Origin: Euptelea pleiosperma
Lineage: Eukaryota; Streptophyta; Magnoliopsida; Ranunculales; Eupteleaceae
Direction: 5' to 3'
NCBI GenBank assembly: GCA_035048495.1
Contig: CM068543.1
Span: forward strand, 28,199,751 to 28,263,750
Length of the DNA stretch: 64,000 nucleotides
In this document: piece by piece, positions 23,784-34,529 of the stretch
Numbering within the stretch: the stretch's first letter is position 1
Layout of the letters: each line of letters starts with the position of its first letter
Notes under the pieces: generated by a model
Told to the model about the DNA's origin: nothing
Seen by the model: the letters and a program-made list of their open reading frames with translations, nothing else
The model's database searches: none
Position numbers and translations under genes: made by a program

Positions 23784-25567
23784 TAGAGGCGATAGAAGGG
23801 TGTGGTGGACTAACTCTCAGATCGAGTCAGTAAAAGGTTAGGACAGGTCCAACCGGGCGTCTACTTGAAAAAGCAAGCCCAAGATTTGGCAAAAAGTTGC
23901 CAAAAGGAGATACTGGAGTAGTGATTCTAAATGATGCACACCAAGCACAGATAATCTTATTCTAAGCAATCAGGATATATTTTAGGAATTATCTTTGTTA
24001 GTTTTGGGGCTAGAGTAGATTATGACAGTGGGCGGACCACTGGTTTATCTTTTAACCGCCGGACTAACTATTTTGCACTCAGAGGTTCTCACCAGGCTAC
24101 ACTCTTCAGAGCGAATCCTTTAGTACTAACTCTAATTAACAACAAGGCAATCCGAAGCCTAGACAGACGAGCGGCACAATGGCTGACTTAAGTACGTCCC
24201 AGACTAACCAGATTGGTCAAGTGGATAAGAAGAGTGTTCCCTCGGGTTAAGCTAGGGTTGATGCGTGTTCCTAGTCCACACGCAACTAACCGCCGAATAG
24301 TCCAAGATGCCACGTCGAGCTCAGTGTACTTGAGTAGCAGGGACTTATGGGTGTGTTAGACAACAGGGACCCGTGCTCGTGGTCTTATTTCGATTGGATG
24401 TTAAGCGGGTTCGCTTTGCGTGGATTTTTCCTCGAACACCGGGCTAATTGGCTCTACTTCTTGATTCTTTTTAATTAAATGTAGCCTTAGGATCAAATCA
24501 GTTGGAATGATGAGGTGGGTGATGAAATCCCACCAGTTTCAATTTGGAGCTGGGTCTGCTCTCTTAGAGTTGATTGATTAACGGCCACGCCACGCAAGTC
24601 GAATAAGTTGTTGCTAGAAAACAAATAGACATGCGGCAATGATTCACCCAAATTACTCTGTATCACACTCAAGGCGAGGATAGGGACTTATCTCCCGTGG
24701 GCCACGCCACGGGGTCGCCTCCGTGGGTTAGAGAGGGGTATCCTAATGGGCTTGGGCCCGACTCCACCTCTTTGAGCTTTCGCTCCCTACCCACACTGGA
24801 TCGTGTTCCTGCAGAAATAGTTAGATCGCACGGTCTAGGTATGTGGGATTCTATTTGGAAGATCCTTGCCTTTTTAGGGTTCACTGAACAAGCACTGAAT
24901 TTAGGCAAGTTTTTGAATTAGTTTCCAAATTCGAGATGGGTTAAAATTTTGGAATTCCCAGATTGGAAAATACCTAGATTGGAAAGTTTCCTGAACTGTA
25001 GAGATCTTCCAAGAAAGATTTGATTGCGAGATCCCTTATAATTTTGGAAAATTTCCCAAAATTGAAATTCTGCTAGATTTAGGGCGTTTCCTTTTGCAGA
25101 CTTTTCCAAATTCGGAAGATTTCTAAAGATAGAAATTCTTCTAAAGAGAAAACTTCTAAAAGGGAAAACCCTAATTTAGCAAAGTTTCAAGATTTTAGAA
25201 TCTTTCCAAAAATCGCAAATCCTGGATTGGTGATTTCTAAAAATCTGCAGAATATGAAACCCTAATTTTTTTGAATTTTGAATTTATTATTTTTTTGGTA
25301 TTTTCCACTTAATCTAGGGTTTCTAAAAAACCCTAGAACAAGATCTAGCAGTTATATGGAAAGCAGTAAAATTCCTAAATTATTACAAATTGCACTCGGC
25401 CTTCCGAGGCATTAAAAATAGTAATTTAAAAACTGCTAAAAATCACTAAAAACCAAAAATAGAAAGTTTTCCGAAAAAGGTCGGGCTGTCCAAATTGAGC
25501 AGCTTTCCGATTCAGCAACTTTCCAATTCCGTCTTTACGTTCTTTTTCGCACTCCCGAATACCCGAC
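23784..25567 (-). other. Untranslated leader of the non-autonomous element
   Basis: The sequence is collinear and nearly identical with 2551-4247, including the region around 24669-24921. The gag start of the relative at 2550 is changed here from ATG to ACG, so translation must begin elsewhere, for example at 23783. Confidence 0.75.
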
Positions 25568-25581
25568 CGGCAGCGGCGCCA
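25568..25581 (-). other. Primer-binding site, tRNA-Asp type
   Basis: The 14-base CGGCAGCGGCGCCA is the same as at 4248-4261 and lies two bases from the LTR at 25584. It confirms the leftward orientation of the element and a shared primer with the autonomous relative. Confidence 0.88.
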
Positions 25582-25583
25582 TT

Positions 25584-28307
25584 TGAAAGTAGAGTTTTTT
25601 CCGCGTCGTTGATTACGGAAACCCTAACTTCAACACAATTTGTAATATTATCCGATTATCCTGTAAAATTCAAAGATTCTGTATAGGGATTCGTGTCGGA
25701 TGTCGATCCGCACTCGGGATTAGTCGGATTAGCGCAAATAAGAACATAAAATGACAGATTTTTCCATAGAAATTGATGCGAATGATGGTGGGGTGAGAGT
25801 GGTGGATAGATCGGATTAAAATATGCTTTGATTTAGAGAGAGAGCCATGAAATTAATAACCTAACTAATGCGAAATAGCAAAATCATAATAACCAACATT
25901 GAAATCATCCATTAATCTAATAAAATTGTCAATTACATAACTTCTGAAATAAATATGCCAAGAAGAAAGCTAATCTATAAAGCGTTCGTAAAGGAATAGA
26001 GAGAGAAAGAAATAGTGAGAGAAGGTCTAGAGAGAGAAAGTGAGAGAAGACCTAAAATGACTTAGAGAGAGAAAGAGAGAACTATTCTAGAGAGAAAAAA
26101 AAGTTTTAGAAATTTAGAAAGAGGAAGAGTTAGAAAGAGAAACTACATACGATCTCACCTTGAGCAAGGTTGGGATTGGCCAAGTGTGGACTGCATGGTG
26201 CGGTTTGGCCTAGGAGAGGGGCATGGACGATGAAGGTGGTTTGCTTGGTGGAGAGGTCTCGGCCAAGAATGATGGAGAAGCTGCCTGCAGTGAAGGTCCC
26301 AAGTGAAGGAGAACCCGATGGAGGAAGCATGGCTCACCGGTGGGGTGTGCAGCAAGTTGTTGTGCACTTGACGGAGAAGTTGCATGTCCAGCACCATATG
26401 CTTTTGGGTAGTTCGTGGGAAACCATTTGGCAAGAACGATTATTAGTTGCAGATGCTTTGGATGGCTGGATTCTTGAGGTGCAGACCAGAACTTTGAGAG
26501 GGTGGTGAGGAACGGTGCTACATTGGAAAAGGTGGGAGCTGTAGAGGCGGCACGTGAAGATGAAGATGAAGACGATAACGGCCTGCAAGTTGCAGGCCGT
26601 GATGTGGTGGCTGGCGATGGAGGGGACAGTGGTGAATCTAGTGTTGCCCAACGGTGATGGAACCAGTCCGACCAACACACAGGTGGAGTTCGCCGAAATT
26701 AATGGCAACTCCGGTGGCTGTGGAGAAGAGGCGTTATTTGCTGGTTCGCCGGAGTTGCAGACCAGCAACTCCAACGATAAAAGAAAAAGAAGACGAAGGA
26801 AGAAGAAGAAGGTAGAAAGAAGAAGAAGAAGAAGAAGAAGAAGAAGAAGAAGAAGAAGAAGAAGAAGAAGAAGAAGAAGAAGAGCAAGAAGAACAGGAGG
26901 AGGAGGATGAACGGCCGGAGTTGCTGCCTGCAACTCCGGCGTAAGAATGTGGAGAAGAAGGGGAGGAAGACGGTGGTGAAGATGCTGGCGAGGTGCTGCG
27001 ATACTGGAGGTAGGAGCGGTGGAGCATCAGGAAGTGGCTGGAGGATGATGACGTGGTCTTCAGCGTGGAGAAGAGGAGGTTGTGCTCCACGGACTGGTTC
27101 AGTCCGCCGGAGAGATGAAGAAGACGATGATAAAAGTGAAAAAAAAAAGAGGAGAAGGAGGAGGGGGATTGATAGGAGAAGAGATTGGGGGAAGAGAAGA
27201 GAAGAATGGAGGGGGATTAGAGGGGATTAGGGTTCGAACGAACCCTTCTCCTTCCTCTTATAAAGCTCCCTATTTCCATTAATGGAAATAGGGTATTTTT
27301 TTAAATAAAAAAAATATTTTTAAATTTTTTTTTTTTTTTTTTTAAGTAAAATGCTACTTTTTCTTGGGGAATGTCCCCATTTAGTGGACCCCCCATTTAA
27401 TTAAAATTATTTTGAAATTCGCGGGGTCCACTAATTGGTCGGACAGCGGGTCGATGAAGATGGGCCCGGCTATTGGCCCACATGGATTGATGATGTCCAT
27501 CGTCTCACAAGATGATGTGACAGACAGTCTGATGGCGATCAGATGGATGGTGACTTGATTGGGACTCAGATTGGTAGATTGACGGATCTAGAGAGATCCA
27601 ACGGTCCGATTGAAGATCCAACGGTCCGATGGAAGATCCAACGGTCAGAAAGCTAAGGGAGATGAGATAGAGCCGATGGGCAGGAGTTCTGGGGTTAGGT
27701 CAGTAGATTCGAGGACCGAGAGATGAAGAGAGAGAGAGAATAAGGAGAGATGAGAGAGAAAGTATCAGAAAATAGAGAGAAAAGCACTGGCGGAGGGTCT
27801 GGAACCCTGGTCTTCACTGTGACCATCCTCACGCTTTTCCAGTAGAGTAGATTATCACTCCTTGCTGACTCATGTGGCTTTAAACGCTTTGGTTCGTCTC
27901 TTGGTCATTGGCTCTCCTATTCTTTTCGTTCTTTGGGCCGGCTTTTAGGTCATCTTGTTCAGCCCATATTTGGCCCATATCTTCTAGTCATAGCATGTGG
28001 GCTCTTTAAGCTTTGATAATGGGCTTTCATGATCGATTTGGGCCCACAAGTCTCGAGAATCGTCCCATCGGGGTTTCCTGCGACAGAAGAAGCGCGTAAT
28101 GAGAATTAATCAGAACGGCTTAATATCTAGACTTCTAAAAATGTGTTTAATGCATGCAAATATACCATTTCATCCAGAAAAGTGTGTTCCACGCAACAGA
28201 AGAGACTCTTACGAAGAAAAGTAGATAAATAGAGTATTTTAACGTGGGAGAATGCAATAACGCTAAAAGGATAATTGCTTAAAATAAGCACTTTTGAGCG
28301 AATATCA
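25584..28307 (-). repeat. 5' LTR of the non-autonomous element
   Basis: A 2724-bp LTR, nearly identical over its length to 14584-17278. Visible differences are a longer GAA/AAG run (by about four triplets, near 26815-26885), one extra 20-bp GATCCAACGGTCCGAT unit (27595-27648) and a handful of single-base changes. Its minus-strand TATA box is at 27257-27265. The near identity indicates a recent insertion, because both LTRs are copied from one template at integration. Confidence 0.92.
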
Positions 28308-28433
28308 ACCACTCATCGAGAGCTTTTAACCGAGACCTTGTGTGGTGCTTCTTTTGACTGGGTTTCTCATATCCCACTCAGTAGTCTTCTCCCTAAGTAT
28401 CGGTCGTGCAAAGAGAAGTTATAATATTGACCA
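28308..28433 (+). pseudogene. Retrotransposon coding relic, 3' part
   Basis: Directly after the target-duplication copy the plus strand encodes a short continuation ending at a TAA near 28431. It is in register with the coding sequence that stops at 14583, once the insertion and one target copy are discounted. This supports the insertion history and shows that the interrupted relic ended here. Confidence 0.5.
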
Positions 28434-28435
28434 AG

Positions 28436-29648
28436 GGAAGTACAATCAATTGGACTGTGAGAACCAATCGATTGGACTCTACGGGACAAAAACTTCTTAG
28501 AGTACAATCGATTGTAATCTTCTCTACAATTGATTGGACTGTGAAAACCAATCGATTGGACCATACAGGACAGAAATTCCAAAGTACCTAATCGATTGGA
28601 CGACCCTGAGTACAATCGTTTGCTTTTGCGAACAAAAACCCATCCGTACAGTACCATTGATTGGACTCAAAGTACAATCGATTGGATTGGAGTACAATCG
28701 ATTGACCAAGTGTATAATCGATTGGACTTCGCAGAAAGTGTCAATTTCAGATCTGATTTTTTTCAAATCCAATTTTTGTGGTCCCTTTATCCCCACGACT
28801 TGCATGACCTAGGGGTTCCATATTCTAATAAATAGAGCACTTTTAAGCTATACAAAATACACAACAAGAGAGGAAAATGTAAGGTTTTTATTTAGAAAAT
28901 AGTTATTGTTTAGTTGAGAAAAGCTCTAGCTTCCATTATTCATCTTTTGAGGTTTTCTCTTCCATATCCGACTCTACCTAGGTTTTTCAATTAATATCTT
29001 AACCTAGTATCCATAGAAGTACCAATGTGACTCAATACTCTTGAGCAACTATGGGGTTCAGGGTGTACTGAATCATTCACATTTAGTACAGACTGTCGTG
29101 TGAGAAATAAGATCAGGGTGTACTGATCAAAGATAGGTTTGGGGAGCACCAAACTGAACAAGCGGCAAAGGCTTCATAATTGGAAGGGCATACGTAGATT
29201 CGTAGCATTGATCCAGAGGACTTGGTCGCGCCGATAGTGGGCCTTGGCTAAGTTTGAAAGTTGCATTTACAATGGTGCAGCGTAGGTAACTTTTGTAATT
29301 CAGAACTTTTCAGTTATTGATACTTTCCATCTGGACGTGGACCCGTAGTTTTTCCTTGGCTAAGGTTTCCACGTAAAAACTCTTTGTCTTGTGGATTGTT
29401 TGATTGTTGTTCTGATAATTATTTTGATTAAATCAAACGACAAAAAGATAATATACCACGGAGGTATATTTGATTTGAGTTGGTTGAGATAATCTATTTA
29501 TCAATCAACTGTGGCATGTGAGTTTATCACCTTACCTTACCTAGATCAGTAATATTGTGTTAGGTTAATTTAATTTTTAATACCTAATCCCCCCCCCCCC
29601 CCCCTTTCTAGGGATTCTTGAGTAAAAGATAACAAACTGATTATTTCA
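28436..29648 (+). mobile_element. Copia/Sirevirus-like LTR (probably 3' LTR of the interrupted element)
   Basis: The right end TTATTTCA at 29648 and the preceding 600 bp match the solo LTR 9604-11199 in inverted orientation, including AAATCAAACGACAAAAAGATA near 29430. It has about 11 palindromes with core AATCGATT at 28443-28725, an AATAAATAG promoter-like box near 28828, and a C-run at 29590-29604. The left boundary is uncertain. It abuts LINE coding sequence at 29649, so the copia element probably inserted into that LINE. Confidence 0.65.
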
Positions 29649-30440
29649 CCATTTACTCTATGTTCTTGCGGAAGACGCTCTCAATAGAGGTATCAACAGG
29701 TTGAGGGAAGATGGACTTGTCAACCCTATGGTCTCCAATTCTCGCTATGATGGCCCCTCTCACCTCCTTTTTGTCGATGAAATCTTCATCTTTGCCAATG
29801 GATCCTGTAAGGGCTTAAAACGTCTCACTACACTTCTTGAAGTTTACCAAGAATCTGTCGGGCAGATTATTCATAAACAAAAAAATAGGATTTTCTTGGG
29901 TAGTGTGGGCCCCTCTCATAGGAGAAACACTAAGCATTTCTTGGGTATCAAAGAGGGCAAGTTCCTAGAAAAATATCTTGGTGTTCCATTGATCCAAGGG
30001 AGAGTCAACAACATCTTTCTCAGGTCTTTAGTGGAGAAAATTCAAAAGAGAACTTTCGGTTGGGTTGGTAAGCTACTTTCCTTTCAAGAGAGGATTGTTC
30101 TTAATAGCATTCTGATCTACAAAATGGCTATCTATAAATGGCTTTCAAGTGTTTATAAGGAAAGTGAAACACTGGTTAATTAGGAGCTTCATCTGGTCAG
30201 GTGATCCATCTACAAGGAAGATGATCTCGATCTGATCTTGGGACAAAGTGAGTAGGCTGTTTGATGAGGGTGGTCTTAGGATCTGTACATGCTAAAGGAC
30301 ATTAATTTATCCTTGCTCATGAAACTTGCATGGAACATTTTGGAGGGCAATGATGATTGGACAGCCTTCATGAGAGGAAAATATTTGACCAAGTGTGGAG
30401 ACCTTGTTTCTTACCATATTCAATCTGGCCAGGCATCAAA
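29649..30440 (+). pseudogene. LINE (L1-like) reverse transcriptase relic
   Basis: The frame from about 29650 to 30183 has the late reverse-transcriptase motifs of plant L1 elements: VLAED near the start, FVDE in place of the catalytic F-A-D-D (second Asp lost), and YLGVPLIQGRV. Matching sequence continues after a stop at 30181-30183 in shifted frames to about 30440 (for example IRSFIWSG-like and MRGKYL-like segments). The 5' part is absent. The changed active site and frameshifts make it inactive. Confidence 0.75.
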
Positions 30441-30835
30441 GCTGCTCTCAAGGCCTTGAAGCCCTACAAGGCGGCCTTATTAATTTAACGAATTTATCAG
30501 GGGGTAGAGTGCTAAGATGTCATGTTTTGCTGTATTGTTGAAGAAGAAAAAGACTAGTTTCATCTTCAACAGACCATCTTGAAAATGAAAAGAAAAAAAG
30601 TCCTCTCATTAAGTTTTTCCGAGTGACTGGGTCTGAGACTTGCACACACTCTTTTAATAACTCTTCACTTTTTTTTGGTAAGCAAGCTGGTGAACTCATT
30701 TACTACTACACTAGAAATTAAGAAAGTGATACAAGACAGTCAATTGTTCAATGACTGTTGAAACTTGGGAGTACTAATCATCTTTCTACATTGTATTTGC
30801 AGGTTTCTACATCTGAGTCTCATTTGAATCTTTAT
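30441..30835. other. No gene seen
   Basis: Sequence between the LINE relic and a small inverted-repeat element. No reading frame, repeat or RNA gene stands out; it may be the decayed LINE 3' end. Confidence 0.4.
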
Positions 30836-31056
30836 GGGAAAAACTAGTATGCAAATGGTCGCGTACTTTTAGAGGATGCAAATAAAGCCGAAAGCGACAC
30901 ATAACAATCGACTAAACCCATGTTAACCCTTATTAAAGAGAGAAGTTGCAGAAACATTGGGTTAACAGGGGATTTGATTGTTACGTACGTGCCACCTTCT
31001 GGCCACATTTGCATACTCTAAAAGTATATGTAACCATTTGCATACTAGTTTTTCCC
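30836..31056. mobile_element. MITE, 221 bp, terminal inverted repeat GGGAAAAACTAGTATGCAAA
   Basis: The first 24 bases reappear inverted at the right end, and a second inverted block (TACTTTTAGAG) lies just inside. There is no coding capacity. I could not identify a matching target duplication. The inner motif TAGTATGCAA is shared with the element at 59748-59955. Confidence 0.75.
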
Positions 31057-31151
31057 AAAACTTAGAAAGTTAGGTGGGATCTTTGTCTACCAACAGTACT
31101 CTTGTACCTTCTCAAATATCTATCGGAATCACATCTTTCACACACGCGCAT

Positions 31152-31154
<3 letters not shown>

Positions 31155-31182
<28 letters not shown>
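31155..31182. repeat. AG/GA microsatellite
   Basis: About 14 uninterrupted AG dinucleotides. Flanking sequence on both sides shows no gene. Confidence 0.95.
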
Positions 31183-31185
<3 letters not shown>

Positions 31186-31853
31186 CTAATTGTGGGGATC
31201 TCCATTGTAATGAGAGAATATATTCCAAGTTATGAGATGTAACTGTCTTTACTGAAAACTGGGAGATGACATAGGAGTCAACTTTGTAGATATATGTGCA
31301 ATGAGGAGGTGTGCATCTCGATGGGCATATATTAGCAGTCCGGACCTGGGGACGACGACAGGAATGACGTCTACTACGCACTAGGGCGTACTTCTCTTGT
31401 TAATTTCTCCTTCTGATCGATGATAATAATGCCTTTAAACAGCTTTTACAGTTGTTTTACAGTTTCATAAACAGTTTGGTCGTCTCTTCCCTTTCTTTTA
31501 TAGGGAGTGGGGAAGCATTCTAAAGCTTGTAATAGACTTTACTCCCTAGTATCTAGATTACCTATTTGTTTGTAGCTAGGGAGATCCGTTTTTCTTTCTT
31601 ACTTTCAGAATATATAGCTGCTGTTTGGAGAGCATTTATGTCGTCTTTCGCTTCTCTGAGATTGGAAGGTTAGAAAACCCACAAACAAAAAACAAAAAAA
31701 AAAACAGCTAGCTGCTATACCATTACCATGAGCTAGTTCCTACCATGCGCCTGTCAAGTGTTAAGATGAAATCCTCCGACAACCTCATAAGTCACCATCA
31801 GTTAGATGTGCATGCAGATCATGAAATCTATGTGCCCTCTAGATATATAATTA
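31183..31853. other. No gene seen
   Basis: About 670 bp without a supported frame or repeat between the microsatellite and the next MITE. Confidence 0.4.
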
Positions 31854-32243
31854 GGGTCCGGCTCAGCGGACACATATTTTCACACACAATTTTGGTGTAC
31901 CCACATGAAATATAAATCAATGGCTGATTTTTGGTGAGGATGATCTCCTCGCCATATAGATCACCCCTACAAAAAAATCAGCCCGTTATGAAATTTCTAA
32001 CACCGTCAGATGTGGGTTTCAAGTTAAAGTTAAAAAATAGATGACGGTCCATAATTCTTCAACTTGTAAACCATGCAATGAATATCAGAATTATTTGAAT
32101 TTTTGTGAGGGTGATCTCCTCGCCATAGAGACCATCCTCACCAAAAATCATCCGATTCCAAAACTTCTAATTTATATATTGGCCCCCGGTAATTTTTTTG
32201 TGTGAAATTGTGTCTGAAAATATGTGTCCGCTGAGCCTGACCC
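31854..32243. mobile_element. Mutator-type MITE, 390 bp, with 9-bp target duplication
   Basis: The left end GGGTCCGGCTCAGCGGACAC pairs with the inverted right end; the inverted repeat extends about 39 bp with few mismatches. The flanks ATATAATTA (31845-31853) and ATATAATAA (32244-32252) agree at 8 of 9 bases. A 9-bp duplication with long inverted repeats is typical of Mutator-like elements. Inner copies of a CACCAAAAATCA-like motif are also inverted. Confidence 0.85.
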
Positions 32244-32459
32244 ATATAATAATGCATTTAGAAATAATTATGAGTTTGTGTGTGTGTGTGTGTTAAAGGC
32301 AAAAGTACAACCAAGCAGAAGGTTGCAAAACACTGGAACAAGTAGTAAAGAGTATATCACACCTTAGGATTTGGAGCTTAATTACTTATCTAGGAGAGTT
32401 CCAGGATAACCAAACTAAAATTCCCAAGAAAATCATTTATACTCCTTAAAACCAAAAAT

Positions 32460-32880
32460 AAAAAAAGAATTCGGGCACCTAACAAAAGCGAAACCTAAAA
32501 GCAGATTGTCGCATTAAGTTGGAAAAGGCTTCTTGTTTAGCACAACGAGTCTAGTTCCACCAATAGATTGCAAAGCCATCAGACTTTGAGTCCCAGTTAG
32601 CAAGTTTGTCAACAGCGCTATTTCCCTCTCTGAAGATATACGAGCATCTAAAGTTCATAGTACTGGTTTTGTGCTAGCTAGCAGTTGAGCCATTGGGTTC
32701 TCAACCTCCATGGAACGTCGTCGGATTTCTGTGTAAGATGATGAATCACAATTTCATAATCGCTTTCTAATCAAATAGAGTGCCAACCTTTACTCCAAAC
32801 AATGTCAAATATATGCTAGTAATAATTGCCAAAAATTCAGCTTTAAGGGTTTCATTTACTCTAGTGGTCGGCTCCACCTG
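32460..32880 (-). pseudogene. RNase H-domain relic of a LINE
   Basis: On the minus strand, broken frames contain a segment reading FREGNSAVDKLANWDSKSDG, close to the REGN-x2-AD-x-LA motif of the reverse-transcriptase-associated RNase H domain in plant LINEs. An upstream ETLKAEFLAI-like segment fits the E-A-E-A region of the same domain. Several stops make it non-functional. Confidence 0.6.
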
Positions 32881-33406
32881 CATTTATCATTAATTTGGTT
32901 ATCCATTACCTCAATAGCTTACCCATGTTCAGATTTAAGAGATTTTAATTGTTTACTACTACTTCTTGTTTCTCTATGGTTACAAATGATTTTCTTTTGG
33001 ATATAGGTTTGGCTGTTCTTAGAATTGCTATTGGATAGGTAGACCTCGATTCGAAAGGTGATGCTTCTGTGAGTTTAGCTTTTGAAGCAATCTCTTATTT
33101 TTGTGTTTCTCAAGGGTTAGGCGTCATGTCCCTGTATTTTTCTTTTAGTTAATAAAATTCCCTCCCTCTGTTGGAGGTTTTAAAAAGGAAATTAAAGGTG
33201 GGGCCTTTATTATCCGAAAATCATTAGCCATTTTATTTTATTAGTCAAAAAGCATTAGTCATTTTATCCCAACCTTATAACCTGGTTATGCTCACTTGAT
33301 ATTTTCTATGCCTACATTCAGACAGAGAATTTTAAGAGAATTTTTTTGTTGTTAATGAATGCCAACGCTCCTAAAAGTGGGAGAAAATTTTGATCATGCC
33401 ATGTTT
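32881..33406. other. No gene seen
   Basis: AT-rich sequence with no supported frame. A short stretch near 33000-33170 could be further LINE-derived sequence, but no motif proves it. Confidence 0.35.
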
Positions 33407-33744
33407 TGATCCAGGCATCTGGGCGCACTTAAAAATGCCATGTGCCATACTCTTAGAGACTAATGACCATATGGATGTTTGGCCCATCCCTAGATGGACC
33501 TACTGACCAAAGATCAACCTGATTGGTAATTGTTAGCCGTTGGATCTAAATACCTCAAAATAATGCTCGAATCCACAGTAGAAATTCAACCAATGAAAAA
33601 GACTGAACTCTAACTATTATAAATCATAAATCTGGATGATTTTTTATTTGTATATCCACCTAGGGATGGGACAAACATGCATATGGTCATTAATCTCTAA
33701 GAGTGCCACATGGCATTTTTAGGTGGTCCTGGACGCCTGGATCA
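33407..33744. mobile_element. Snap-back hairpin MITE
   Basis: The ends TGATCCAGGC and GCCTGGATCA pair, followed inwards by AAAATGCCATGTG and its inverse and by CCATATGGATGTTTGGCCCATC versus a GGATGGGACAAACATG-like inverse. The element is close to a full-length hairpin of 338 bp. It shares the inner core (ATGGATGTTTGG, CACCTAGGGATGGG) with about ten other copies in the window. No clear target duplication was found. Confidence 0.75.
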
Positions 33745-34529
33745 AAAAATCCTAGGATCAATTTTTTTTTTATAAGTATAGTCTAAATTGAAGCCGAACG
33801 CCAACAGATTACTAAATAAGCCCAAGAGGTCGAGATGACCTACTCTGAATGTTGTCATGAAAAAAAAAATTACTAGCTAGCGGCAGATTTGAGCTGTATC
33901 CCTCCAAGAGCGAGCAAACCTGGCTCTCTCTGTATCCCTTCAAGAGCAAGAGCAAAAAAAATTGGCCTCTCTCTCTCTCTCTCATGAGAATATGAATAAA
34001 TAAGTGATCTTAAGATAAATAACACAGACACCAACTACTGCAACAGCTACCAACACTTTTAACCCTTCTTTCCCTGTCCAACTACAGAGCCGCCTCCACC
34101 ATGTCTGCCCAAAGCGAAACCACCCAACCACCATCCCTCCGTACAAATGGCTAACTTTTACGCCGTGACTTTCTCTGTCCTTTTTTTTTTACATATTGCA
34201 TCAGAAAACACCATCTTTTTTTCTTTCATCATGCACGCCATTACTCTTACTTCAGGACCTACCCCACTTTATCACTCCCAAGCATCAAACGCAATCAAGT
34301 CGCGTATCCGATCGACTTTTTTCCATTACAGAACCACATCAAAGAAAAGCTGATATATATCTTCCGCAAAAAGCAGAATGAGAAGTTCGAATCTCCCTAC
34401 CAATCGAAAAATCTCCGTGTTTTACCAAAAATTCAAGATGAAAACGACTCGTCACTTTAACAAAATCAATCTGGGTAGTGAGAGACAGATCGACAGAGAC
34501 CCACACATCACGAGGTCGAGTCCCTATTA

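Larger units (their letters stand above)
14584..28307 (-). mobile_element. Complete non-autonomous Athila-like LTR retrotransposon
   Basis: Two nearly identical LTRs (14584-17278 and 25584-28307) bound an interior with a tRNA-Asp primer site, a leader, a Gag-tail-derived frame and a polypurine-like tract. The whole is flanked by the direct repeat ACCAC (14579-14583 and 28308-28312). It is transcribed leftwards. No reverse transcriptase, RNase H, integrase or Gag core was found, so it cannot move by itself. Removing a nested solo LTR (19031-21721) leaves an interior of about 5.6 kb. Its leader nearly equals that of the element at 1-6898, which marks that family as a plausible helper. Confidence 0.9.
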
